A stretch of DNA of 64,000 nucleotides from Siphonodentalium dalli (taxonomy: Eukaryota > Mollusca > Scaphopoda > Gadilida > Siphonodentaliidae). Location: positions 39,497,503 to 39,561,502 of the forward strand of contig CP136065.1 of assembly GCA_032622095.1 (NCBI GenBank), given 5' to 3'. Position 1 is the first letter of the stretch, and every line of letters begins with the position of its first letter. Under the pieces are notes generated by a model. That model saw only the letters and a list, made by a program, of their open reading frames with translations. It made no database searches and had not been told where the DNA came from. Both the position numbers and the translations under genes were made by a program. Shown one piece after another: positions 42,884 through 53,589 of the stretch.

Positions 42884-43291
42884 TCTTCCGGTAAATATAC
42901 ACTCCGGCTTCCGTACGGTAAATTACCGTAGGCCTATATCATCCGGTTGTTACAGTCCGTTCTTTTCAGACACCGTTGGAAGTTTTGGGACAGATGTATT
43001 CTTTGCGATTGCGTTCGCGTAAATATTGTGTAGCATTATTTTGCCGGTATATTTGGGCATGTCGTTAGTTGACGTACATTAATACTGCGGTCATAAACTC
43101 ATCACCCTAATGCCGCCATGGAGCTTCATTTTACAATGTGTCTGAAAACCACGTGCGCGTTTGTTTTTGTTTACAATCTGTTGCTATATCGGTCACAACA
43201 CGGAATTTTATTGTCAGTGGGTCGATTTAATAACCAAATAAGGAGACAATTTTAGTATGCTTGTTTATGTGAGAGATCTATATATAACAAT
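42884..43291. other. no gene seen
   Basis: Spacer between copy B and the second pearl-like element. Promoter-like only in being upstream of copy B; no TATA or other site is convincing. Confidence 0.4.
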
Positions 43292-45624
43292 ATGAAAGTG
43301 TCAATGACACTGTAGCTCAACTTGGAAAGGGAATAATTTAATGTATTACAGTCAATGGAGCGATTAGGAATGTGGAAAGTTGAATGTCTAATACTAGTTT
43401 ATAGACATGAAGAGAAAAGTAAAATCCAAGATGGCTGCTGGCGGCCATGTTTTAGGCCGAATGACCCCAAATTGAGTCGTTCCCATCTACATGTCATCGT
43501 TAATATCCATGACAAATTTTGTGATGATCAGACTAAAGGTACGACCTGCAGCCCGTGCTAAAGAATTTAGACATACAAAGAGTAAAATCCAAGATGGCTG
43601 CTGGCGGCCATGTTTTTTGGCCGAATGACCCCAAAATGACTAGTTCCCATCGTATACATGTCAATATTAACATTCATGACAAATTTTATGATGATCAGAG
43701 TAAAGGTACGAGCTGTAGCCCGTGCTAAAGAATTTAGTCATACAAAGAGTAAAATCCAAGATGGCTGCTGGCGGCCATGTTTTTTGGCCGAATGACCCCA
43801 AAATTACTCGTTCCCATCTATATGTCAATATTAATATCCATGACAAATTTCATGATGATCAGACGAACAGTACGACATGTGGCCTGTGATAATGGATTAA
43901 ATTTTGAAATCCAAGATGGCCGCTGGCGGCCATGTTTTTTATTCAAATGACCCCAAAATGACTCGTTCCCATCTATATTCCAATTTCAACAGCCATGACA
44001 AATTTTATGATGATCAGACTAAAGGTACGACATGTAGCCCGTGCTAAAGGATTTAGTCATACAAAGAGTAAAATCAAAGATGGCTGCTGGCGGCCATATT
44101 TTTTGGCCGAATGACCCCAAATCGACTCGTTCCGATCTACATGTCATTATTAACATTCATGACAAATTTTATGATGATCAGACTAAAGGTACAACCTGTA
44201 GCCCGTGCTAAAGGATTTAGTCATACAAAGAGTAAAATCCAAGATGGCTGCTGGCGGCCATGTTTTTTGTCCGAGTGACCCCAAAATGACTCGTTCCCAT
44301 CTACATTCCAATTTCAACAGCCATGACAAATTTTATGATGATCAGACTAAAGGTACGACCTGTAGCCCGTGCTAAAGGATTTAGTCATACAAAGAGTAAA
44401 ATCAAAGATGGCTGCAGGCGGCCATGTTTTTTGGCCGAATGACCCCAAAATGACTCGTTCCCATCTACATGTCATTATTAACATTCATGACAAATTTTAT
44501 GATGATCAGACTAAAAGTAGGACCTGTAGCCCGTGCTAAAGGATTTAGTCATACAAAGAGTAAAATCCAAGATGGCTGCTGGCGACCATGTTTTTTGGCC
44601 GAATAACCCCAAAATTACTCGTTCCCATCTGCATGTCATTGTTAATATCCATGACAAATTTTGTGATGATCAGACTAAAGGTACGACCTGCAGCCCGTGC
44701 TAAAGAATTTAGTCATACAAAGAGTAAAATCCAAGATGGCTGCTGGCGGCCATGATTTTTGGCCGAATGACCCCAAAATTACTCGTTCCCATCTACATGT
44801 CAATATTATCATCCATGACAAATTTCATGATGATCAGACGAATAGTACGACCTGTGGCCCGTGCTAATGGATTAAATTTTGAAATCCAAGATGGCCGCTG
44901 GCGGCCATGTTTTTTATCCGAGTGCCCACAAAATGACTCGTTCCCATCTACATTCCAATTTCAACAGCCATGACAAATTTTATGATGATCAGACTAAAGG
45001 TACGACCTGTAGCCCGTGCTAAAGGATTTAGTCATACAAAGAGTAAAATTCAAGATGGCTGCTGGCGGCCATGTTTTTTGGCCGAATGACCCCAAAATGA
45101 CTCGTTCCCATCTACATGTCATTATTAACATTCTTGACAAATTTTATGATGATCAGAATAAAAATACGACCTGTAGCCCGTGCTAAAGAATTTAGTCATA
45201 CAAAGAGTAAAATCCAAGATGGCTGCTGGCGGCCATGTTTTTGGACCGAATGACCCCAAAATTACTCGTTCCCATCTACATGTCAATATTAACATCCATG
45301 ACAAATTTCATGATGATCAGACAAACAGTACGGCCTGTAGCCCATGCTAATGGATTGAATTTTGAAATCAAAGATGGCTGCTGGCGGCCATGTTTTTTTT
45401 CCGTATGACCCCAAAATTAATCATTCTGGTCTAAATGTTGATGTCAACAGCTATGACAAATTTCATAATGATCCGACCAAAGGTACGACCTGTAGCCTGC
45501 ATTGTTGACGCCTTACGTACACACGTACACACGCACACACGCGCACACGCACACACGTACACACGGACGACGGACGACAAAGCCATGGCAATAGCTCAAA
45601 CTTTACAAAGTAAAGTTGAGCTAA
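43292..45624 (+). mobile_element. pearl-like (Helitron-type) element with 13 tandem monomers
   Basis: Same left end (ATGAAAGTGTCAATGACACTG) and right end (microsatellite of ACACACG, then GACGACGGACGAC and the TAGCTCAAACTTTAC hairpin) as the 32 kb copy. I count 13 monomers of ~160 bp. The first ~130 bases after the left end and the last ~200 bases match the 32 kb copy closely; monomer number differs, as expected of tandem cores that expand and contract. Confidence 0.87.
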
Positions 45625-46052
45625 TAAGGCCAAACAAAATTAATGAATTGATTCTCAGGCAATTTTTTTCTTCAAATGAATGAGGGAGGGCGGTTTTTAT
45701 TTTTATTTTTTATTTCCAGCGGCCAGTTCAGACATACAACTGGATCCCCGAAATCAAGACCAGAAGGCTCAATTAATTGTGGAATCATTATAATTGAAAC
45801 TGCGAACCAATAAACAAAACAAAACAACAGACTAGTAGTGAAATAAAACTGGAAAAGTGTATAAAATAAAATATATGCATTGAACAATTTGAAGTATCCT
45901 ACTTCTAAAATAACATCGAGGACATTGTTCCTCTTAAAGCTAAGCAAATGAAAGGACGGAAAATGGAATGATTATATTAAATATAGTGAGGTATTAAACT
46001 GATGTTTGCCATTCACACTGTTTAAATGCGTCTTGGGAAATTGCAGACATGC
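45625..46052. other. no gene seen
   Basis: AT-rich; begins with TAAGGCCAAAC, again a GGCC/TAA-type end directly after the pearl element. Confidence 0.4.
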
Positions 46053-46205
46053 TCATTTTGCCTTGTTTCGTTTAGCTTTCAACTTCTCCTGTTTCTCACT
46101 AGAGAAGTTGCGCTTACGAGATAGCACTGTCTGAAATTTTTCAAGACACGTCTTACACTGTGGATGGCAACCATCAACCTTGTCCAAATTTTTTCGGCCA
46201 TTTGC
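46053..46205 (-). CDS. possible terminal exon with a Cys cluster
   Basis: On the minus strand a frame from about 46205 to a TGA at 46053-46055 encodes KVDGCHPQCKTCLEKF and a basic tail rich in Lys, Arg and Glu. The Cys-x3-Cys-x2-Cys cluster and tail look coding. An overlapping frame upstream (46079-46291) may be the continuation after a frameshift. No family is recognised. Confidence 0.22.
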   Translation of the reverse strand, partial: ANGRKNLDKVDGCHPQCKTCLEKFQTVLSRKRNFSSEKQEKLKAKRNKAK

Positions 46206-46460
46206 CCAATTGTTTTATCGCATTCTATGGACAATACAGCCCATTTTCTGACAATTTTGTCACGAAATATAATTTGGTATTTCAACAACATCGTGTTTTT
46301 TCAAATCACGGAATTTGCCGGTGAAGAAACGGCGCGACTCGTTTGTTTGTGAACTTATAAATAACTGTAAATAATGCAACCTGCTTTAATGAATGACATT
46401 AGTTCGCTTTATTTAATCATGTTTTTTGCGTAAAAACCGAGGCCTATCATCTCCCCAGCA

Positions 46461-46910
46461 GGTTAGAAGGAACTAAATGTTTTTCATAGGCCACAGTGTT
46501 AACGTTTGACCACGCCCACGCTAAATTTTCGAGTTCCGAAGTGCACGATGCATGCGTTCGTAAAGACCAACCCTTTCGGAATCTGTTCGCACATAGGAGT
46601 ACCTTTCGAGCCACGCCTTTTTTAAAAACCAGCATATGTTTTCCACACTACCCCACTTTTTGCACAGAATTTGACAGTCTGACGAAAGCCAATACACAGC
46701 CTCAATATCCCGCCATTGTTTGGACACGAACGCATTTCAGACTAGGAAACGCCCACGTTTTTACATGCTATGGGTATTATATTTCTTGAATTTGTAAAAT
46801 TATTTGACATATTGTACGCCAATCGCGCGCCAGAATTTTTTAAACTCGTATTCGAGATACCCTGTAAAAACAAAAGGGACGTAATTCTACTTATTTAGTT
46901 CCTTCTAACC
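46461..46910 (+). mobile_element. 450 bp MITE, copy 1
   Basis: Starts GGTTAGAAGGAACTAAAT and ends ATTTAGTTCCTTCTAACC, perfect 18-base inverted ends. The interior has no ORF that I believe; the 97- and 68-codon ORFs on the two strands recur in copy 2 because the DNA does. Left flank ends AGCA; right flank starts TTAAG. Confidence 0.8.
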
Positions 46911-47799
46911 TTAAGAGATGTGCAAACATGACCCTATGTAATTCCTACTACCTCTGCGTGAAGCTGTGTCATATCTATGCTAAATAAAACTGATTTTACA
47001 CATTTCTTTGTTCTCGTTCCCCAGCAATCATGGTTATTTTAACCCCACTGTATCTGAAGATGGTTGATCTACTGGGGAAATTTTGGTGGAAATTTGTCCA
47101 TTCGTTGCCAATGATGGGAACGTCCCTTCCTAAATAAAAGAATTAATAGTTGGGAATTGATCAGTACTGTCTGCAGTTCAACATAAAAAATTATGGGTGT
47201 CTCGGGGTCATCTCATGCCGAGATTTGCCATATTTGGGAAAATTCTTAAAATATGTGGAAATTTTGGTAAAATTTGGTAATTAAACTAACAGAAGGTGCC
47301 TTTAATGGGCATGAAGCGCATGTATATAGCGGCATAGACAATACGTGCAAATCATGTTTCAGATGATATGCTTAGTTGACCAAAATTGTCCGGGTTTCTG
47401 AATAAATAGTTAGATTTTTACACCCCACCCCCCTTGCATCAGGAAGATAGGAATTTCCAAGTGGTCGACAAGTTGGCAGCTGCATGGTTAAAAATACTCG
47501 AGACATCAAGTTTATGATGATGGTCAGATGTCACAAATAGATAAAGATATCGATGTGAGGTTATTTCTCTCTTAAAGTGGCACACCAGATACAGAATAAC
47601 GATAAATAAATGAAAATCTCACTAAGGTTATTAGGTGCAAATATTCCCCACTTCCTGAAAAATGGCAATAAAATCCAAATTCTGGCGTAATGTAATGTCT
47701 AACTATGTATGCTTCGCAAATCAGATCACAATTATGTCATTTTTCACCACCTTTGTCCATCATAAGCCGAAATACGAAAAATTCGATTTTTCTGCTTTA
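46911..47799. other. 889 bp between the two MITE copies
   Basis: Single-copy-looking AT-rich DNA without a gene. It would be the inner part of a composite unit if the MITE pair moved together. Confidence 0.5.
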
Positions 47800-48249
47800 G
47801 GTTAGAAGGAACTAAATGTTTTCCATAGGCCACAGTGTTAACGTTTGACCACGCCCACGCTAAATTTTCGAGTTCCGAAGTGCACGATGCATGCGTTCGT
47901 AAAGACCAACCCTTTCGGAATCTGTTCGCACATAGGAGTACCTTTCGAGCCACGCCTTTTTTAAAAACCAGCATATGTTTTCCACTCTACCCCACTTTTT
48001 GCACAGAATTTGACAGTCTGACGAAAGCCAATACACAGCCTCAATATCCCGCCATTGTTTGGACACGAACGCATTTCAGACTAGGAAACGCCCACGTTTT
48101 TACATGCTATGGGTATTATATTTCTTGAATTTGTAAAATTATTTGACATATTATACGCCAATCGCGCGCCAGAATTTTTTAAACTCGTATTCGAGATACC
48201 CTGTAAAAACGAAAGGGACGTAATTCTACTTATTTAGTTCCTTCTAACC
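47800..48249 (+). mobile_element. 450 bp MITE, copy 2
   Basis: Same length, orientation and ends as copy 1, with about four differences seen in 450 bases. Left flank ends CTTTA; right flank starts AGCA. Thus AGCA lies outside both copies, before copy 1 and after copy 2. Confidence 0.8.
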
Positions 48250-48945
48250 AGCAGCGCACTGCCATAACTCGCCGTAGTTCGTTTCGAAGTGGTATTCCTG
48301 TCGTAATTATTACATTACCACGTGCTAAAAGCGTAAACCGGAAATAGCGAATTCCGGCACTTCCGAAAACGGAAATAGTAAATACATCGTATTTTATTTT
48401 TCGGGATTTGGAAAATAAATAAAGTGAGTTTCGTCGGGGGGTTTTGAGGTGGGGCGGGCGGGGGAGTGGAAACATGCCTATTTTTCGCTTTGGCCTAAGT
48501 ATCTTGTGTGGGAAATTGAACAGTAATATGTCCACTCGTAGGATTTGGCCTGTAATATCCGAGCTTCAGCGTGAACATAAACCGTTTAATATCCAACACT
48601 AGACACTTATTCTATATATAATATCATTTAATATCATGCTGTATACATGTCATTGAACTTCTGTAACACCATTAAACTGATTAAAGCTACCATGACATTG
48701 ATTAGTGTGACAATGACTTGCCCAAGCTTTATACGAGTGACACTGGCACACGATTAGAAGGCACGAATACTTAAATACTATTCCCTGTGAAAAATAAAAA
48801 TAAAATACCGCCTGCCCGCCCCTGTTTTTTCCCCCTCATGTTACCCTAAACTCAAGTATTCTTCCTTTTGGCCTTATCAGGGTCTGATTTTTCCTAGTCC
48901 GACTCGGACATGGATTTTCCTGAAGTTTAAGTCAGATTTCCACAG
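48250..48945. repeat. non-coding; two GGCC-type repeat ends
   Basis: At 48440-48503 GGGCGGGCGGGGGAGTGG is followed by AAACATGCCTATTTTTCGCTTTGGCC and TAA. At 48800-48875 CCGCCTGCCCGCCCC is followed by a C/T tract and TTTTGGCC then TTA. Both look like right ends of GGCC/TWA elements related to the 41.9 kb end. No left ends are clear. Confidence 0.5.
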
Positions 48946-49166
48946 AACCAGTGGGAGCACATGTAGACCAGAAATTGGCATCTTACATCAACAATGCTTG
49001 CTCCATTCGGCCAAATATGGACAAAATGGAATCCATTCTCACTTCAAAACCAACACCGGAAAACTGCCAGTTAACTACACCTCCACGAGTTAACAGAGAA
49101 GTATGGAACTTGATTCAAAGTTCAAATCTCAAAACTACAGATGTATACCAGTTACCGCTTTGGTGA
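48946..49166 (+). pseudogene. Gag-like fragment of a DIRS-type retroelement
   Basis: After a pyrimidine-rich TTTCCACAG, ~72 codons stay open to TGA. They read VDQKLASYINNACSI, then RPNMDKMESIL, PENCQLTTPPRVNREVWNLIQ and KTTDVYQL. The pattern P-x-NC-x2-L-x2-P-x-VN-x-E-x-W followed by K-x2-D is that of the ORF1/Gag-like protein of DIRS-type retroelements in invertebrates, as I remember it. No tyrosine recombinase or RT is nearby, so it is a fragment; a host co-opted copy is the alternative. Confidence 0.38.
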
Positions 49167-50154
49167 TTTTACAATTTAAAACACCTCTCTTCCCGGTGTC
49201 TTAATTCCCATGTGGTCTGCAGACTGTCGCGCTCGCTGTATATGTAGTCGCGAGCAGAAATAACAAAATGGACTGGGCAGTATCCCAAACTTCCCCAAAA
49301 CTCACAACTCTGCAATGGTAATATTACACACGGTTTTGAAATGATGAGGGGGGTGCCTGATAACATAGATATATTTTTAATGGCCTAATCAGTAAACAGT
49401 TGCTGGAACAAACAAATACTAGTAGGCCTACATGTAAATAGATCCAAAAATATGGTTCAATATAACTAGTAATGTACTACATAGTAGTATTTATACTATT
49501 TCTTGGTTGGGGTGTTATTTGGATATATTTATTTTTGGCAGAAATTCCAGACATTGGACATAGGACATGGTGTAAATTATAATGTCAGATTGACGCTGAA
49601 ATTAGTGTATGATAGTTCAATTCATTCACTGTAGGATCATACTTGGACATTGAAACGACTATGACATGAAATATCCAAATTTATATTAGTAATCTGAAAA
49701 ATTGATTTGAATGAAATGATAGAGATAATAGTGCACTAGAAATCTCAGTACGAGTGTGACAGTACTCAGGGGAAAACCCGTGTTATCACACTGTACTATT
49801 ATTCCGCCCTGTTAGCAGGCATGTGAGAATTCCGCGGATCCGCGGATTTCCGCTTTTACATAAAAATATAATGTAATCCGCGTTTTCGTAAAAAAAAGTC
49901 GATCCGTAACTACCGATTTCTGTGCGTTCCGCGTTTTTGATTCACCGGCGATCGCCACGCGGATCTGCAACTCGGTCCCCGATAATAGCACTCTTCTGAT
50001 AGGATGATATCTGCCAGTGTTTGCATTGATAACCGATGGTTTTAGCTGTAACGAAACTGGTGGACCTTTGTTTCCCTGTTTATTTTTCGCGGTTCGTTTG
50101 GTCTTTTGAAATCGAACAACTGAGTGATAACAACAAAAGCTAATAATAAGAATT
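49167..50154. other. no gene; probable 5' region of the hAT-like gene
   Basis: Contains CCGCGGATCCGCGG (49832-49845), a perfect 14-base palindrome, with CCGC words repeated to 49945. This block just upstream of the hAT-like coding region may be its subterminal repeat or promoter. A 151-codon minus ORF overlaps exon 1 of the hAT-like gene and is its antisense shadow. Confidence 0.45.
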
Positions 50155-50446
50155 ATGTCTTCCCTGCGGCGCGATATAATAGAAAGACACGATGACTGTA
50201 ACATTGAGGACATCGATAAAGGAATTAAGAATGCGTGGAGGTGGCAATGGCTTGAGTACAAACTCAATGGAACATTTCTGTCTGAAGTTTTTCGAAAAAT
50301 CCGCGACTCTGGTTTGGCTTATTGTATAAAATGCAGAAGAGAAATTGACTATTCGAAAAGAGGCAGGATCGCTTTAGTTGACCATGCTAAAACGACAAAA
50401 CACCAGGAGAATGTGACAAGTGTTGCAAAAAATTTCAGAATGCCAG
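50155..50446 (+). CDS. hAT-like gene, exon 1 (BED-like finger)
   Basis: Starts ATGTCTTCC and encodes 97 codons plus one base. C57, C60, H77 and H83 form a CxxC-x16-HxxxxxH finger within GLAYCIKCRREIDYSKRG and LVDHAKTTKH, as expected for the DNA-binding N-terminus of a hAT-type transposase. Ends in phase 1 at CAG/GTAAGT. Confidence 0.7.
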
Positions 50447-50985
50447 GTAAGTTTTCAATAGTTTGACTTTGAATTATGCACTAGATCATGATAGATCGGT
50501 GGACTCAGTATTTTTTCCTATCTTTCTAATTTTCACTCTTGGATTTGAATCATGCAAATTTATCATATTTTGTAGGTAGGCACTGTTATGTTAATGTCCA
50601 AAATAATCCTTCCATAGCAAAAAATTGGAAAAATATATTGTAACAAAATTTATAATTGAATTATTGGCTGGGGAACTCGCAAATTTCTGCAACAGTAATA
50701 GAAATAAACCTGGCAGGGTGGGTGGGTAAGGGTGCTGGACAGTGGCACCTTCTATGAATCTTCATTAAAAAAAAATTATTTGACAGGGAAGTGGTATCAT
50801 GTGATTATCAACTCTTTACTGGTGTCCAGTACTGGTAGGCCTACAGTATGACGGTAGCTCAAATTCTACTTGTAACTTCCAGGTGGAATGAGTGACAATT
50901 TTAAACTTTTTTTTGTTTATTGCATGCAAATGTTTTAATACAAGAATAGGCCATAGTAAATAAAATGTCACTCTTTACTTTACAG

Positions 50986-51358
50986 GACAGTCAGCTGTTG
51001 AAGTCCAGCCATATGGGTTACATGAAATGTTTCTGAAAACGACAGACAGCAGTGATTCCAACATTGCAGGGCCTCGGACTTTGGCTAAACCACTGACACC
51101 ACTATGTGACAGAGTTGTTGCGGCTGAAGCTACACTTCTCGGGTTCATTGCTGAATATTCTATTTCTTTCTCTGATGTACCCAAGATTATTGAACTTACA
51201 AAAGTTCTTTCGAAGGATAAGAGGGCACTGGAAAAACTTTCAATGGATAGGACTAGTGCGAGTTACAAGATGAAATTTGGACTGGCAAAAGAGAATGTGA
51301 TTTCTGATTTGAAGACCTCATTCTTCTCAATGAATATTGATGAGGCAATTAGTGCTTA
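50986..51358 (+). CDS. hAT-like gene, second exon, first part
   Basis: Opens after TTTACTTTACAG in the matching phase. Encodes GQSAVEVQPYGLHEMF, AEATLLGFIAEYSISFSDVPKII, and SDLKTSFFSMNIDEAIS, the region before the first catalytic Asp block in this family. Reading is lost at the TTA that flanks the inserted GGCC-ended element and resumes at 52521. Confidence 0.7.
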
Positions 51359-52517
51359 GGCCAAAACAAATTATTTATTTGTTTCCTATTACGGTGCCAA
51401 AAAATTCCAGGTAGGTAGGTAGGGATTTTTTTGTTTTGGTAATATTTTTTTATTTTTTTCCCGAACAGTTAAGAAGTACATTAATGCTTACTCTTTATAC
51501 TTGTGTTAAGGCTGTCCATGTATATTGCAAGTAAACAGTTAATGTAGCACAATAATATGATAAGTATTGTCAATGTGAACAAACAAATGCCACCCAGGCA
51601 CTCAATTATGCAGCTCTCTTGTAATTATTCTCTCAGTTTAGATTGTGGTGGCACATCTTTCTCAGAGCACAATATTGACATATCAATAGGCCCAAGACAT
51701 ACACCATAATAGGTCTTTTCTATTACTTTATAATAACATAACTTGTATGATATTAATTCAAACCTCACTTAAATATTTGGTCATACACCTCAGGACCTAA
51801 GACACATATCTCACATGTGCCTCAGACACATTGCACAGGGTGTAAACTGCACTGAAATATAAAGTCCCACACCACACTGAAAATGGTACCACAGGCCACA
51901 CCTTGACTGAGGTACCACACCTCAGCATTCAAATAGGCATATGCATGCTTGTAAGTTTGATACACCCAAACAAACCAGTAGATAATTTCATGTGCTTTTT
52001 AGTGCCCATCCCAGAAGGGTGTTTGATATGGTAGACATGCAGTCATCTTTATACTGTCTGTATACATACTAGTAACTATGCATGAACACTATGAATCCTT
52101 GATTGACTGGGGAGAGGAACTTTAAATTCTGATATAGAAAGTCTTCTACATGCATATTGCTCTCTAACAGATAAGACTTCTTCCCACAAGACATGGGAGT
52201 TGAACAAACAAGATTACCACAGGCAGGTTTTAAAGACTGAAGATTCATTGGTGAGATTGGGATTCATCTGCAAGCACAAATGGACATGTATTTTAATAGA
52301 ATTAAATTGTTTTTGAAAATTCCATCTAAAATTATTGCTGCTTAATGTAAACATAGTATATAGTATATATTTAACGATTTTGATGTGTTTACATGCCAAT
52401 TACATGAATTTTGTTGAGTTTTATTTGGGTTGAAATTTGAAGAAAAAAAGTCCAGGTCGGCCCAATTTCGGCAGGTCGGTCGGGTAACCGGAAACACAGA
52501 TGTTTTTTTTTTTGGCC
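51359..52517. mobile_element. GGCC-ended Harbinger-like element inside the hAT-like exon
   Basis: The left end GGCCAAAACAAATTATTTATTTGTTTCC and the right end, read backwards, GGCC, an A run, CATCTGTGTTTCC share GGCCAAAA...TGTTTCC..TTAC. Subterminal words are GTAGGTAGGTAGGG on the left and GGTCGG...GGTCGGTCGGG on the right. It is flanked by TTA on the left and TAA on the right; one base has changed in one of the duplicated copies. Counting one target copy, the host coding frame continues in register from DEAIS into HKVLAILVSYF. That makes the insertion boundaries firm. It contains no supported gene. Confidence 0.8.
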
Positions 52518-52520
52518 TAA

Positions 52521-53589
52521 CCGACACAAGGTTCTTGCCATCTTAGTATCATACTTCTCTCATCAATTGCAGGAAGTTGTTGTAAATCACATGGCTTCAC
52601 TAATGTGCATAACTGTGAACAGTGCAAACCTTCATAAAAAAATAATGGATGTGTTGATCTCAAATGAAATTCCTGCTAGCAACTTGATGTCTGTGTTGTT
52701 GGACTCTTGTAATGTGATGAGAGGCTCCAAAAGTGGCTTGGAAGTCAGATTACGGGAGGACATTCCGTCATTGCTCAACATAGATGGGGACACTTGCCAC
52801 CATGTGCATATTGCCGCAAAAGCTTTTTGTAAACCATTTGATGGACTGGTGGAAAAGGCACTGAAGGATATATTTCAATGACTTCAAATGGTCATCTGAT
52901 TTGAGGGAGGCTCTGGAGGATGTGTGTGACTTGCTTGGCATTAAATATACTGCACCAGAACGCTATGTGAGTCACAGGTGGCTTTCTGTGTATGATGTTG
53001 CTCAAGATTTTATGAGACTGTTTGATGCTTTGACCGTCTTCTACAGCTCATTTCTTTCTCGAGATGACAGACGACACTATATGCCAAAAGTGATTGAAAT
53101 ATACCACACAAGAAAGATCTCGGAGAAGGCCAGAGACACTCTGAGAAGAATATGTTACAAGTTGTCTTCAAAGAACATGACAGATGATGGTGAAGCTTGG
53201 AAGAACAGAACAAATGAAGCTCAGTTTTTCTAAGAGGAAAGAGTTGAAGCTAACTGTCTATTTCTTCATTTCTGTGCTTCCTCTTCGGAAGAAATATGTT
53301 ATGTTTCAGAGTAAATTACCTCTGGTTCATACAATTAATGACAGGCAGTTGGAACTGATGTCAGACTTCTTATCCTGTTTCATAAAGCCAGAGGCTATCA
53401 AGACTATTAGAAATAAAGGACGCAAACTGAAGCAACTTGATATATCCAAGGAGTGTAACCAGCTTTCTTAAAGGAACATCTGCTTGGGTGTGAAAGTTTC
53501 ATCACTGTATGACACTTCCAAGAATGACACCACTGTCAAAGAGTTTAAAGATAAAGCATTGTTAGCCTACATAAAATGTGCCCAAACTC
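52521..53589 (+). CDS. hAT-like gene, second exon, middle part
   Basis: Resumes with HKVLAILVSYFSHQLQEVVV and continues through VLLDSCNVMRGSKSGLEVRL, DGDTCHHVHIAAKAFCKPF, the LREALEDVCDLLG block, and RYVSHRWLSVYD, to LLAYIKCAQTL at the 8 bp target site. Single-base frame changes are near 52870 and 53228, and TAA interrupts at 53469-53471. The DSCNVM Asp is a candidate catalytic residue. Confidence 0.75.

Noticed and set aside
46496-48128. 97-codon ORFs repeated at 46496-46789 and 47835-48128
   Set aside because: They recur because the 450 bp MITE recurs; composition is not protein-like and the opposite strand is equally open.
49812-50267. 151-codon minus-strand ORF
   Set aside because: It overlaps exon 1 of the hAT-like gene on the other strand and has no domain; it is an antisense shadow.
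51411-52572. Intron with donor CAG/GTAGGT and acceptor ATTGCAG in the hAT-like gene
   Set aside because: The sequence before the acceptor is coding in register (HKVLAILVSYF), and the block is bounded by GGCC ends and TTA/TAA, so a transposon insertion in an exon explains it better.
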